This document shows positions 16,910 through 28,082 of a DNA stretch of 58,484 nucleotides, one piece after another; the first letter of the stretch is position 1, and every line of letters begins with the position of its first letter. The position numbers and the translations under genes are program-made. A model generated the notes under the pieces. The model was not told the origin of the DNA. It saw only the letters and a list, made by a program, of their open reading frames with translations, and did not search any database. Source of the DNA: a virus; the IMG/VR virus record IMGVR_UViG_3300020185_003230, positions 1 through 58,484 of that record. The stretch is one strand, 5' to 3'.

Positions 16910-19900
16910 CAGTTATTCTCTCCAGAGGGTAGCAGTGTTCTACTGACAGTACTTGGGATATTATTTTGGGAGGGCTGAGCTTTGATCTTGGGTGTGCCCC
17001 TGGCTGTTGAATACATATTTGTTTCGTTCCCGTCATCTATTTTGGCATTTTTCTTCTTCATTTTTCTATTGCCTATCTCTTCTTTTGGTTGAGAATACTT
17101 GATGTCAACGTTGATTTTTGCCATTTCAACAAAAGAAACATAATCATATGGCCAGTTGTACTTCATTTGGTATTGTGGTGCTTCTTCTAATCCAATTTTT
17201 GTATTTGGGCGAAGGTTTTCTTGAGCCTGCGTATCAACATAGTCCCAATAGTCATCTTGCCCCTTCTGCTTAACCTTAAATATCATCCATCTCAAGTTTT
17301 GGTTTTCTTCCAGCACTGTTTCATTCAATAGTTCCGCATCCATGAGTTCGTGAGCAATTGACTGATTTTCGATCTTCATCTTCTTATAGTCTCTCGGTGC
17401 TATGTTTTGCCAGATGTAGGATAGATCCGACTTATCCAGATCGTACTCAAACTCGAATATATACATTACAAACGGATCGACTGCGTTTTCAGGATTATTT
17501 ATAAAGTCAAGTTGTGGGGGGAATACATATCTATCCATTTTTTGCAATTGCTTGCTTAAGCTGGATCCTGCTGTTTCAAAACTGTCTCCGGTGGCAGTCC
17601 CGTAAGATTGTTTTTGAGCAGCCTTGTAGCGTTCCTGGGGGATAGAGATAAAGAATTTACTAGTTTGACCCAGCTCTTTCTGTGGTTCACTCTCATTATC
17701 TGGCTGCGATCTCTGTGTGATGTATGGGATAGCTACGACCGCTTCTCTAAGCTTGGCATTCTCCTTAAGTTCACCTAGGCGCTTCTTATTTTCTGTATTG
17801 AATCCAACGAGATCTGCCAAGGACTTGACGTTCCTGTATAATGTTGAATCAGCAGTACCATTGTTGTAGGAGCTTGCGTTCTCGATCACATCATAATGGT
17901 TTTGCAGCCAGTTCTTTGGTACGTCTTCGATACTAATAAAGATTCCCTTCGATGCATCCTCCGGCGGAATTCCATACTGATGCCACATACCGTGAGGTAC
18001 TGATTCTCCACCAAAGTTTGCGGGAAGCGATAAATTGATGCCGGGAGCGGAAGGAATCGTACTTCCACTAATGGGGTTCAACCCTGAATCAGAAAAGTTC
18101 ATCATCGGAGTCTCAAACTTAGGGCGGATAACCCATCGTTTGCCGACAGTTGTACCAGGGCGACTTTCTTGGACAAGTCCTTGCCTATCCTTCACTGTGA
18201 ATTCTGTTGTCTCTATTCCGAATAAGTTTAGACTGGCGTCTATTTGCATCGAACTTGAGTTAATCAGTTTTCCATCGTATGGGGCAGTCGGAAGACCTCC
18301 GGTAAGTGCATTATTCGAGTAAATTAAACTACGGTAACCGAAGCCGGTTCCTGCAGTGGATCCTGTCATACTGCCAGTAATGGGTCGACCTGCATCGAAT
18401 CTCCAAAGAACTTTTTTACACTCAGCCATTATTTTTTCTAAGTTATAATCTACTGAAGAAGTCGGTCGGAACACTAAGTCACACCATGCCTCGCCATTTG
18501 TGTAAGCCGGTGTATATGCTGGGTTAAATCCACTAATACTGTCAAAAGTGCCGGCAAAATGATATGGCTGCGGGAAACTTCCGACTGTCAGTACTGGGCT
18601 TGGTCGACCTGCGAGATCTGGACCGAACGCGCTTGGTCTACTAAACATCGTAAACGTCTCTTTAAAGCTAACAGAGCTACCAGAACCTATCGAGTATCTT
18701 GGATCCTGTGGGACTGGGAAGTATCTCGTGCTACTGTAATCTGAGCCAATGTAAGCTTTTGCTCCAAACTTAGTAAACACATTCTCTTCTGAGGAGCTGG
18801 CTATACTTGCAACATTGTTCAGAAGACCATCCACTTCATTTGTGTAGACTCTCGGACCAGTCGTCGAGCGCTCCATCTTAACTCGCATCATATAGACTTC
18901 GTTTTCTCCAAACCTAAACGTTTCAGAAATGGGCTCGGACTTAATGCTAGCAAACTCCTGATCCTTGAGGAAGAAAGAGGGGACAGCGCCGAAGAAGTTT
19001 CTTGATATACTATTGTACGATTCGTCTGATTCTCCCGGCACCCACGAACAAGTTACATACGGCATAGATGCCGATGGATGCGCTTCCATATCGTAAAAGC
19101 TCAAGCCTTGCAGATGTTTTTTTGGCTCGATTAGCGTCTCAAATGGTAACCTCTTATCAAAAAAACTAGTTGACTCCGTGCTCGTGTCTGTCAGCATAGA
19201 TACTGAATATAACTCTTCGTATAGATCAGGTCCAGACTTTGAAACCTTAAACTGTGTGCGACTAATCTTGGAAGGCTTCATTACAATCGGATAATCAACT
19301 GCCATTCCTGATTTGATCGTATTGAACATCAGTCCTGGCGAGAACATCTTTGTCATAAATGGTCTTGCTAGTCCGGAAGCTCCAGACATGTTGGGATGCA
19401 ACAATGTCCCGCTAATCACGCCAGGGGGCATCTCAGTTATTCCAGACCCAGATGGTCCACCGCCAATAACCAAAGAGGAAGTAGCCGCGCAAAGGCTGGA
19501 TATTACGTTATTATAGTGAGAATCTTTAAACTGACTAACAAGATCTAGTGTACGCTGTGCTGGATAAAACCCCTTGTATGGATTAAAGCGAATAGCTCCA
19601 GTACAAGAGACCATTATCTCTGTTGCATTTAAGAGAGATTCGTTCTTAATTTTCAAAAAGTCTTGCAAGAATTCTGAGTTAGAATACGTTATATAGAATT
19701 TGTCATTTACCCTAGAGTTTTCAGAGGTGTGTGGCAGTTCTAATCCAAGATCTTGATAAGGGTTATATCCACCATCAGAGTTTTCATATTCTGTTAGGTT
19801 TTCGCTGATTCTGTATTCTGGTATTACTGCGAATCCTTTTGCAGCTAGCTTGAGTTCGTACTTAAAATCGTCGTAATCATTAAACCAGGGCTCTGATGGA

Positions 19901-22900
19901 GCTAAGATGAATAGTTGCGTCTTATTTGTTTGATCGTAGCCAACATAACCAGCTTTGGTCGGAGCATCCCAGTAAGCCTCGCCGCCTCCGATGTCAATGC
20001 TATAATTAGCATTGCCGGATATTGCTCTTTCTACATCCTGCACCGTCATCGATGAACTTTGGAAAGCGTAGGGTAGTGATGGTCCATATGGGGCGCGGGT
20101 GGATATCGGAGTAGGTATAATGTGTTTTCTGGCGTAAAGAGCACCTGCTGCCGCCTGTCGACCGATCAATAGCGAGTCCAAACAGTCATCAACTTCGTCA
20201 GTTCCAACAGAGGAGGATGCGTACAGGTCTGCAAAATATGCGCCGGTCAAGAATCCTAGGTATGGGTTCTGTAGTTCTCCAGCGTATTGCGAGTTGAATC
20301 TTAGTGTATCCCCAAATGTGCTAGCTGTGACTGTTCCATTTGTGAGAATAGGCTCTGTACGGCTTAGGAAGTTATTTGGAGCGTCTAGCGGCCAAGAACT
20401 CTGTGCTACGTAGATGCCTGCACTGTTTACTGCAGTTACAGAGCCGGCGGGGGTTCCAAATCTAGAGGTCTCAGTATCAGTCGTATTTCTATCAGTTCTG
20501 CTATCTCTCCAGTACAGGTTATCGTATCCAGTCTTGTTTGTGGATGAGGATAAGAATTCGTTCCTAATCGAGGGGAAAAGCTGCTGAGAATATATAACCC
20601 AGTTAAGCAAGTAGCCCGTTGATCTTCCTAAGTGCATTAACTGGATATCTGGAGTAGAGAAGGAACTGAAAGACGGAGCTAATCGATTATTCATGTCGAC
20701 TGAGTTATAATATATTTTCTCGTTCTCTGCAGTTGATCTTATCGTGTATATCGCACTTGCCCCAGACACTTGAAAGTTAATCGTGTTAGGTCGCCCACGG
20801 TTGGATATAGGGGGTAAGTCATAGATGGTTATGTTACTGTTTGAGCCACTCAAGCCAGCAATTGAAATTTTATTATTTATTCTCTCATCTCTAACGATCG
20901 GGTGACTGTCTTGTCGCAACTGTTTCCAAGACGGGAAACCATACTGGTTACCTCTTTTAAACATCAGTGCGTTGAAAGCAGGAACTGCTGCAAGCTTTGA
21001 ATGTCTCTCGTCAATGATTCCTTGGGTGTTTAGGTATTGAGTCTGACTGGCTGCGCTCGGAGGGTCCGCTACGACCGGAACTGTACTTGGGTACCCTAAG
21101 ACATTAGTGCTAGATGTTATTGGCTCGTGAACGTTCAAGTTTAAGTGAGTAACAGATGGGATCAAGCCAGTCCACGGTCCAACAGCTGAGACTTGACTTG
21201 GTGTTTGACCAAACTTTCTTTCATTAGAAATAGAAGTGTGGTAGCTGCCGTACTCACTTGAACTAAGGAAACTGTAAGGTGACGTATAATAATTCGTTAG
21301 TAGTCCAATCTCTGTGCCCTTGACCAAATAATTCTCTGGAGTAAATCCTAACCAGCCATTATCTGAAACCAAAGACTGAGTAATCCAAGCATACTGCTTA
21401 GAGGATCTAGGGATCTGATGTTGTACGCTAAAGTTATCATTTGAGGATCTTGTCGCATATGTCGGAACATTGCCGACATATCCAGATATTCTTACAAGAT
21501 CTAAGTTGTTTCTGTGGACTTTATGGAAACCAGGGAGTTCATTATATGATGCGCCGGGAGAATCGACAAAGAGAGAATCGCGACCAAACCTTGCAGTGTG
21601 GCGCGCAAGATGAGAATATAATCCGTAATCTTTTCCGTGAATGTCATAAACTTGAATATTTGTTGTATCGCCGGACGTTGCAGGGGTTGAGATTGTACCA
21701 GATGGTCCCTGTGATGGCTTAAGAACTGAAAGGTTCCTGTATGCTAACCCACCGTATACTGAAAACTCTGATGCCCTGATATCTTGATATCCGCGAGTTT
21801 GTACTTCTATTCCGCCTGGAGCACTAAATCTAGATATGATTACAGACTTATTTGCGGCACCAGTTAGATAACTTGTCGAATACTCCTCAGATAGAGGGAT
21901 GTGTCCGTTTGTTGTTCTGTGAACATCTAAGATTGTGCGTACAGATGTTGAACTTGTAGCTAAACCTTGGTTTGCTGTAGGAGGTAACACCGGTTGATTA
22001 TTGACAAAGTGTCTCGGGTTAGAGTATGCGCCTACTGTTTGGACATATTCGTATGTTTCTCTATAGTTACCTAATATCGTGGAGCCGGTTGTTAACCTTA
22101 TGTTCTTAAAGTTGACCGGGCGCTTTGCAACGTGATCACGATAGTATATGGCTTTCTGTGGGCGAGTGTCTGGGTATGGTCTTGCTGCTATGTAATCATC
22201 GTTATTGGGATAATCCGGACCAACCATTCCGATAGCTCCAGATGCGATGTCAGTACAGGTACCAAGCATAATTCGCCAAGCTTCTGGTCTGGTGAACCAA
22301 GTTTCTGTACCATCTGACAATCTAATGTGTCGAGATTGGTGACCACCAACTGCGTAATCGGTGAAAGGTCCCTGCATCGGAACCTCCATATCTGGTCCAT
22401 ATACATCATTGTGCAAGTTGACAATCTGTATCTGGGCTCCTGTTAGTCTCTCGTATACTTCTTTTTGATATCCGGTATTGACTAGGTTTGAGGAACTAAT
22501 GATATTGAAAGGGAAAGCCATGGAGGACTTGAGGTTAGAATACCCCAAACCTTCTTCATATTCTTTGCCGCTCAGAACCTTAAGGTATCTCTTATCAACA
22601 ATGTTTTCTGGTCTTGGATCGTTCGACTTAAAATCCTGAACCAAATCAGACATAAAGGAGAGCAAAACATTTTGTGGGACAATCTTGCCGCTTTCTGTAT
22701 TTATCTTTCCTGCGGGATGCAGAGAGTTCAAAGTAAAGTGGATATTTTTCTTATCTGTAAAGTTTATACCACCCTTGATAATCTTAGTTTGCTTAGTATC
22801 GTAGATGTAGCTCCGAACAAGACGGCGGCGCTTGTAGGAGTTTGGATCAGCATAGGGTGTTCCAGCATCAGATAGCTGCTCAATAGTACTGCTTAAGAAT

Positions 22901-25900
22901 GGTACTGTGTTAATAACTTTTCTGAATGTTTCACGTTGTGCATCGATGATTGCGTCACCGGAACTGATTTCGGCTGCGGATCTCTCTGCGCGGTTCTTCC
23001 AATACACCTCGTTAACGTTTGTATCTCTTGGAGACTGCGGAGGGGGTGAGAAGCCTACTGCGTATGGGTAACTTGCCTCTGAGCGTCCGTATACAGCGCC
23101 GGCAGGCTCTGGTGTTCTTGATTCTAGCGTCGGGAACTTGGTTTGATATTTGTTTCTCTCCAATACGTGACTTTCAATAACATTGTTCACATCTTCGATG
23201 CCATCGATGGATGCCGGCATCAGCTGCTTAATGATTGTACTTAGAGCATCGTCAAACCATTTGTAGTATCCAATAAACTTCTCAACGTCTGTAACAGTTG
23301 TTACTCTTTTGAAGAATGCTTCTCGTAGCTTTTCGATCTCTTTATATCTGTCTCGATAGCGGTTGACCGGCGCTCCCACCAACTGGTTGAAGTCAATAGC
23401 GCCGGCAAAGAAGTTGATCATCTCAGAAGAGATCGCATCATACATATTCTTTTCTATAGAGTATGTGTAACTTGGCAAGATCTTTTCTACTCCGAATACC
23501 TCATCATCCTCGGTTAAGATACTAATCATATCAGAGGCGACAGATTGCTCTGGATCTATAAACCTAAAAGAGTTAATACGACGCTGTTCGACCACCGAAG
23601 TCGATGATGTGGCAAACGAGTATCCATACCCAGAATGTTGGAATCCAGCAATTGTGCCTAGCCAACCATAGTTGCTTCTCATTTCCGAAGAACCAGAGCT
23701 ATAATCTTGAACAGTAAATGTGCCGGCGTTAGTCGACGAGGTTACATTGTTGAATGTCCAGTTAAGGGCTAAAGTCTGCTTGTTTGTTAGGTCTCCAGTA
23801 GCACCAACAACATCAATTGGGGAAATATTCATATAGGAATCTTGAATTCCAGAGTTTTCTTTCCCGAAAGAGTGTAAATCGAGCGAAGCGGTATTGATGA
23901 ATCTCGTCCAATATCGAGCGTTCAATACTTCGATATCGGTCTTGTGGATGACTGCACCTGTTAAGTTGGTGCGAGAAGCACCAACATATAGCCTCTTTGG
24001 CGCTCTAAGTAGCCCAGAACCCGATGCATTTACGATTGTGCTAGATAGTTCGAATGTATTTTTTACAACGCCCAGTTCAGTGTTTACGCCTCTGAATATA
24101 ACATCATAAGTATTTGATAATGAACTTGATACCATTCCAGCAATCGGAAAGTCTTTTGGTTTAATTCTGACTGATAGGTTCCACCTAGAATCGTCATATA
24201 CATTAAAGAATGTACTACTGGTAAGCTCAGGTAATGGATACGGAGAATACGAAGACGTTAATTTGAAATATACATTCTTGGATCCCAGCTTGTCCCTCAA
24301 AGCTAACACTTGGAAGTTAGCGAGATCGGAAGCAAGGAAAGTGGTATCTGTACCATCTTTTGTTGCTGTTGAACCTGTATCGACTGTGTGTATTCCGAAT
24401 ATAGAACTTGTTATAAAGTCTCTATCGAATGTCGTTTTGTTCTTAAGATACTTTGGAAAGATAATGTCGACTTCCGCAGTTGCTCCGTTGTGCTCCTCCG
24501 GACCATATGCACCATCTCCCTGCGATCCAGAAATAAATCCAGAAGAGTCTGAGTTTAAAGTGTTCTTTCTCTGGTATACGATGGCACTGTTGTTATCCGC
24601 AGTGTCAAAGTTAATAGCAGTTTTCTCTACAACAGTTTGCTTAAGATTATCTTTGATTGTGTATCGTGAGTTGTTGTTATATACCTTTATGCTTATCAAC
24701 TCGTCGTCTAAGTTAAAGCACCTCATCACATTTCTAATGGCTTTCTCGGTGCCTTTCGATTTGTAAATGTTTGTTAGGTTATTATAAAGATTGAGGTATA
24801 TTAAGTTCTTTGTATCATTTAGCTTTGATTCAAAATGTTCTGTCTTTGTTCTGTCGGATAGGTTCTCTAGTATTGTTGCGTCAACAAATAAGTCTGGTAC
24901 ATATAATCCTAGTGACGTTGGCAAGTGTGATGCAAATGGAATAGGAGCATGAGAAGCAGTCGTGTAGTTTACTTGCTTAAATGTCGGAATCTGTGCCGCA
25001 AGCAAGTACATTTTATCCATGTACGCTCCGACCATGTGAGAGATAATTTTTAAGTTTTTATTCTCGGTCTCATCGTGTAAATCTAACACCCAAGATGGAG
25101 CATAGTTGAGGAATGATGAGTTATTATTAACGTCGTGATTTGAACCAGAGGTTATTAGATTAGAGTTTAATGTAATGTAATCCGGGTGTGCGGCTCGCAC
25201 CACTGGCTCTTTATATTCTTTTGTAGCAGCGCCGGCAAGGACTATAGCGGATCCTGTATTTCTTGAGGATTCTCCATACCCAACCCAAACACCATTGGAT
25301 ATTCTGCCAGAGTAATCTAGCACCGTGCTATCAATTGTGCTGTCTGTAGTTATACCTTCATTGAATTTGTAATAAACCCCCAAAGTCGTATTTGAGATAT
25401 CAGTGTTCGAACCTCCGCCAACATTATCAAAGTAATTTACTGATATCTGTTCTGAGTTGCGGCTGGCTTTCCAAAATCTAAAATCATCAATAGAGCCAGA
25501 TAGTTTTCCGTCTCCTCTGATCGCAGTACTGCCAGAAGGGGGTCCAACAAGCGCGCCAATTGTTGCTAGCATACTACCGGATGTAATGTCTCCGAGTGTG
25601 TTGGAAGCATATGTGTTTGTGTCGTTTAGATTTCCATCTACATATAACTTTGCAACAAGATTGCTTCCTGTATTGTAAAATCTAAATGCATAGTGATGCC
25701 AAGCGGACAAGGATCCTGTTGTTAGTGAATCTCCGATGCTGCTGTTAGAAACAGAAGCAGAGACTGTTCCAGATTGCGCTGTGATTATAAATGGACTGCC
25801 GGAAGCCGCCCCTGTTAGTGCGAGAGTTAGCCTACCGTATCCAGCAGAACCAGAAGATCCGCTGTTCCATAGGTCAAAGACTACTTCTTTCTCGCTTAGC

Positions 25901-26547
25901 GAATTATTGAACGCATCTTTTTTAAGCCAAAACTCAACTGTGACTCCGGTGTCAAAATTGGTTCTCAGGTTTGATTCTCTGGTACCTTGTCCGTAATCTG
26001 AAGGAAGACCCGCAGTTGTGTATAACGAGGTATCGTATATGTTGGCGTTTTGGTACTTGTTGTTATATGGATTGTTGACTATTGAAGATAGAGATCCAGA
26101 CGTTCCGTGAGGTCCACCTTTGAATATGATATACTCTTTCGTGTTAGGTTGACCATAACCATCTGCAGTTACTGTGCCGGTTCCCCAGCCAGTAGCGCTT
26201 AAGATACCATAGCCGTTAAATCGAGGATATTTCTTATCAAAGATATATCTCTCAACTGGCATCAAGCCATTATAGAATTTATTCTTTTCTGCATCAGACC
26301 CGTCATATGGGTAGTAATCGATGATATGCGTCATCGCACCGCTGTAGTAAAGTTCTGCTGATCCAAATTTGGCAAACTTGTGCGGTTGAGAATAATCTAC
26401 TTGTGGGACAAAGGTATTCTTCTCTATGGAGATTTCACTTGCATTTCTGGATGACTCAACTGAATCGAAAGTCGTCTTATCATCAGCGTAATCAGAATAG
26501 TCGCGAGAGTCTGTTCGGTGTTGTGAAAATAGTTTTTTAATGCTCAT
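16909..26547 (-). CDS. Giant virion protein (3212 residues) with LamG-like domain
   Basis: The largest gene in the window. Residues about 197-375 form a laminin-G/concanavalin-like sandwich: GVTVEFWLKK, LSAWHHYAFRFYNTGS, KLYVDGNLND and GSIDDFRFWKASRNSEQI are the characteristic strands. Such domains often bind carbohydrate. The remaining 2800 residues are Ser/Tyr/Asn/Gly-rich beta-type sequence with no named domain, apart from a helical patch near 1080-1170. The extreme C-terminus is basic and disordered. It sits directly after gp6 and the DNRLRE-like gene, where T4 has the large wedge protein gp7. A giant baseplate-wedge, fibre or adhesin protein is the most economical reading. It is one uninterrupted frame of 9.6 kb. 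Confidence 0.7.
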   Translation of the reverse strand: MSIKKLFSQHRTDSRDYSDYADDKTTFDSVESSRNASEISIEKNTFVPQVDYSQPHKFAKFGSAELYYSGAMTHIIDYYPYDGSDAEKNKFYNGLMPVERYIFDKKYPRFNGYGILSATGWGTGTVTADGYGQPNTKEYIIFKGGPHGTSGSLSSIVNNPYNNKYQNANIYDTSLYTTAGLPSDYGQGTRESNLRTNFDTGVTVEFWLKKDAFNNSLSEKEVVFDLWNSGSSGSAGYGRLTLALTGAASGSPFIITAQSGTVSASVSNSSIGDSLTTGSLSAWHHYAFRFYNTGSNLVAKLYVDGNLNDTNTYASNTLGDITSGSMLATIGALVGPPSGSTAIRGDGKLSGSIDDFRFWKASRNSEQISVNYFDNVGGGSNTDISNTTLGVYYKFNEGITTDSTIDSTVLDYSGRISNGVWVGYGESSRNTGSAIVLAGAATKEYKEPVVRAAHPDYITLNSNLITSGSNHDVNNNSSFLNYAPSWVLDLHDETENKNLKIISHMVGAYMDKMYLLAAQIPTFKQVNYTTASHAPIPFASHLPTSLGLYVPDLFVDATILENLSDRTKTEHFESKLNDTKNLIYLNLYNNLTNIYKSKGTEKAIRNVMRCFNLDDELISIKVYNNNSRYTIKDNLKQTVVEKTAINFDTADNNSAIVYQRKNTLNSDSSGFISGSQGDGAYGPEEHNGATAEVDIIFPKYLKNKTTFDRDFITSSIFGIHTVDTGSTATKDGTDTTFLASDLANFQVLALRDKLGSKNVYFKLTSSYSPYPLPELTSSTFFNVYDDSRWNLSVRIKPKDFPIAGMVSSSLSNTYDVIFRGVNTELGVVKNTFELSSTIVNASGSGLLRAPKRLYVGASRTNLTGAVIHKTDIEVLNARYWTRFINTASLDLHSFGKENSGIQDSYMNISPIDVVGATGDLTNKQTLALNWTFNNVTSSTNAGTFTVQDYSSGSSEMRSNYGWLGTIAGFQHSGYGYSFATSSTSVVEQRRINSFRFIDPEQSVASDMISILTEDDEVFGVEKILPSYTYSIEKNMYDAISSEMINFFAGAIDFNQLVGAPVNRYRDRYKEIEKLREAFFKRVTTVTDVEKFIGYYKWFDDALSTIIKQLMPASIDGIEDVNNVIESHVLERNKYQTKFPTLESRTPEPAGAVYGRSEASYPYAVGFSPPPQSPRDTNVNEVYWKNRAERSAAEISSGDAIIDAQRETFRKVINTVPFLSSTIEQLSDAGTPYADPNSYKRRRLVRSYIYDTKQTKIIKGGINFTDKKNIHFTLNSLHPAGKINTESGKIVPQNVLLSFMSDLVQDFKSNDPRPENIVDKRYLKVLSGKEYEEGLGYSNLKSSMAFPFNIISSSNLVNTGYQKEVYERLTGAQIQIVNLHNDVYGPDMEVPMQGPFTDYAVGGHQSRHIRLSDGTETWFTRPEAWRIMLGTCTDIASGAIGMVGPDYPNNDDYIAARPYPDTRPQKAIYYRDHVAKRPVNFKNIRLTTGSTILGNYRETYEYVQTVGAYSNPRHFVNNQPVLPPTANQGLATSSTSVRTILDVHRTTNGHIPLSEEYSTSYLTGAANKSVIISRFSAPGGIEVQTRGYQDIRASEFSVYGGLAYRNLSVLKPSQGPSGTISTPATSGDTTNIQVYDIHGKDYGLYSHLARHTARFGRDSLFVDSPGASYNELPGFHKVHRNNLDLVRISGYVGNVPTYATRSSNDNFSVQHQIPRSSKQYAWITQSLVSDNGWLGFTPENYLVKGTEIGLLTNYYTSPYSFLSSSEYGSYHTSISNERKFGQTPSQVSAVGPWTGLIPSVTHLNLNVHEPITSSTNVLGYPSTVPVVADPPSAASQTQYLNTQGIIDERHSKLAAVPAFNALMFKRGNQYGFPSWKQLRQDSHPIVRDERINNKISIAGLSGSNSNITIYDLPPISNRGRPNTINFQVSGASAIYTIRSTAENEKIYYNSVDMNNRLAPSFSSFSTPDIQLMHLGRSTGYLLNWVIYSQQLFPSIRNEFLSSSTNKTGYDNLYWRDSRTDRNTTDTETSRFGTPAGSVTAVNSAGIYVAQSSWPLDAPNNFLSRTEPILTNGTVTASTFGDTLRFNSQYAGELQNPYLGFLTGAYFADLYASSSVGTDEVDDCLDSLLIGRQAAAGALYARKHIIPTPISTRAPYGPSLPYAFQSSSMTVQDVERAISGNANYSIDIGGGEAYWDAPTKAGYVGYDQTNKTQLFILAPSEPWFNDYDDFKYELKLAAKGFAVIPEYRISENLTEYENSDGGYNPYQDLGLELPHTSENSRVNDKFYITYSNSEFLQDFLKIKNESLLNATEIMVSCTGAIRFNPYKGFYPAQRTLDLVSQFKDSHYNNVISSLCAATSSLVIGGGPSGSGITEMPPGVISGTLLHPNMSGASGLARPFMTKMFSPGLMFNTIKSGMAVDYPIVMKPSKISRTQFKVSKSGPDLYEELYSVSMLTDTSTESTSFFDKRLPFETLIEPKKHLQGLSFYDMEAHPSASMPYVTCSWVPGESDESYNSISRNFFGAVPSFFLKDQEFASIKSEPISETFRFGENEVYMMRVKMERSTTGPRVYTNEVDGLLNNVASIASSSEENVFTKFGAKAYIGSDYSSTRYFPVPQDPRYSIGSGSSVSFKETFTMFSRPSAFGPDLAGRPSPVLTVGSFPQPYHFAGTFDSISGFNPAYTPAYTNGEAWCDLVFRPTSSVDYNLEKIMAECKKVLWRFDAGRPITGSMTGSTAGTGFGYRSLIYSNNALTGGLPTAPYDGKLINSSSMQIDASLNLFGIETTEFTVKDRQGLVQESRPGTTVGKRWVIRPKFETPMMNFSDSGLNPISGSTIPSAPGINLSLPANFGGESVPHGMWHQYGIPPEDASKGIFISIEDVPKNWLQNHYDVIENASSYNNGTADSTLYRNVKSLADLVGFNTENKKRLGELKENAKLREAVVAIPYITQRSQPDNESEPQKELGQTSKFFISIPQERYKAAQKQSYGTATGDSFETAGSSLSKQLQKMDRYVFPPQLDFINNPENAVDPFVMYIFEFEYDLDKSDLSYIWQNIAPRDYKKMKIENQSIAHELMDAELLNETVLEENQNLRWMIFKVKQKGQDDYWDYVDTQAQENLRPNTKIGLEEAPQYQMKYNWPYDYVSFVEMAKINVDIKYSQPKEEIGNRKMKKKNAKIDDGNETNMYSTARGTPKIKAQPSQNNIPSTVSRTLLPSGENN

Positions 26548-26558
26548 ATTTATTTATC

Positions 26559-28082
26559 TCAACTCTCTACTCTAAATTTGAAATCTTCGTTTTGCTCTTT
26601 CCATGAGTTGGTTATCGGATCATAGAAAGCAAATTTGAATTTATATTCATATCCAGATTCTAACAAGTTCATATCGAAATCAAAATAATTCCCTTTAGAA
26701 TCGTATGAAAGTAAAGTGTGCAAATCAGAACCAGTACCATACGGTATTACTTCCAGATTATCCAGAGACCGGATAACTCGGTAAGAAGCACTGTGAATCG
26801 TTGTTGTTTCAACGGTATTGTTTGCGACTGTATAGATCGTTGGTTGCCAGAACTTATTTCGAACGAACAGATTAACTCTCGTTAGTTGGTCATTTCTGTA
26901 TGCATTCTGTAAGTTTGTTATATTCAAATAATATGTCTTCTCAGATGTAGAGAAGTTTGCCGAACGTACTTCTGGCACGATTGTCCCTGTATGGAATTCT
27001 GTGGCTCCGGAGTGCCATACATCGTAGAGTGTAGTGGTCGATGAGGAATTGATGCCCACAGAGCAAGAGTATAAACCGGTAGATACCCAGCCTCCTGTTA
27101 TATTTGTATTTCCATCGTATAACGTTAATTTAGAACCAGATGGAGCAGAGTTGTCTGCGGATCCAGAATACAGGCTAACTAAAATCTCCCCTGTTCCGAT
27201 ACTTGGAATGTTCGTCAGGGCTCCGTTAATGATATTGTACAGATATATTGTATTTAAGTTATCTGCTGCTGGTGCAAGGGAGCTACTGTAATAGAAATCT
27301 CCTCTATCATCTTGCGTGGTTGAATCCCACCTTGCTTCGATAACCGGCTTTTTAAAGTAATATTGCGTTCCACGTGCGAAAAAACGCTTTGTATAATATG
27401 ATTTTGTGGCACCATCAAGATTATTTAATATGCTACCATCATCAGTACCACCAGATCCAGAATAGTAAGCTTCATAACTAGAGGAGAGGTATATACCGAC
27501 ACCGTAGTTATCAACCGTACTAGCCAGCCACCTCTCGACCAATTCTGATATATCAACTTCTAAGTCCTCCAGTCCTGTCTCGAACGTTTGTATTTGATTT
27601 ATCGATGCTGTGTTTGTTATATAATCCCCTCCAACTTTTGTCCAAGCAGAAGAGTTGGATGCAGACATCCAATTCGCCCCTGGATTCCCTTTTGTTAGAT
27701 CTGCGTAGCCCTCAAGATCAAGACCTACTCCCTCTTGCCAAGAACGAGAGACAGGATGAACTACAAGCTTAAAATCACGTGGGACAGTCTTGCTCTGTTC
27801 TGCATTGTGTAATTTCAGATAAAACTTCACACTCCCGCTAGCAGGGACAGTGCCGGCGAGACGATCTGCAGAGATCCCCTCAGTGGGGAATTTAATCAAG
27901 ATTCTAGATAACTCTTGAGATCCTTGGTAAGTTGAGCTGCTAGCCTGTTGGCGTCCGTATATAGAGAATGTCTCTAAAACGTCAGCTAAGCCAGCATTTG
28001 AGCCAGTTCCACGTGTAGTCAAGTTTGGCTGATAGGCATTGACTATTGTAGTATCAGCGGAAGCAGTATATCTCTTAAGCAT
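26559..28082 (-). CDS. Tail protein with DNRLRE-like N-terminal domain
   Basis: Encodes 507 residues. The N-terminal 200 resemble the DNRLRE/carbohydrate-associated beta domain: SADTTIVNAY at the start, ELSRILIKFPT, then SVKFYLKLHNA, SRSWQEG and VDISELVERW. In this family the domain is found on secreted or surface proteins and in phage tails. The C-terminal half is further beta sequence (YYLNITNLQNAYRND, YEYKFKFAFYDPIT). The gene starts in a TAATG overlap with the gp6 stop. Probably part of the baseplate periphery or a short fibre; the enzyme or ligand is unknown. Confidence 0.6.
   Translation of the reverse strand: MLKRYTASADTTIVNAYQPNLTTRGTGSNAGLADVLETFSIYGRQQASSSTYQGSQELSRILIKFPTEGISADRLAGTVPASGSVKFYLKLHNAEQSKTVPRDFKLVVHPVSRSWQEGVGLDLEGYADLTKGNPGANWMSASNSSAWTKVGGDYITNTASINQIQTFETGLEDLEVDISELVERWLASTVDNYGVGIYLSSSYEAYYSGSGGTDDGSILNNLDGATKSYYTKRFFARGTQYYFKKPVIEARWDSTTQDDRGDFYYSSSLAPAADNLNTIYLYNIINGALTNIPSIGTGEILVSLYSGSADNSAPSGSKLTLYDGNTNITGGWVSTGLYSCSVGINSSSTTTLYDVWHSGATEFHTGTIVPEVRSANFSTSEKTYYLNITNLQNAYRNDQLTRVNLFVRNKFWQPTIYTVANNTVETTTIHSASYRVIRSLDNLEVIPYGTGSDLHTLLSYDSKGNYFDFDMNLLESGYEYKFKFAFYDPITNSWKEQNEDFKFRVES

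Noticed and set aside
24263-24766. Plus-strand frame of 167 codons inside the 3212-residue gene
   Set aside because: Antisense shadow; no motif, no ribosome site, and the minus-strand frame is continuous and convincing.
26548-26558. ATAAATAAAT just before the 3212-residue gene
   Set aside because: Same objection: it abuts the start codon and lies between closely spaced genes of one operon.
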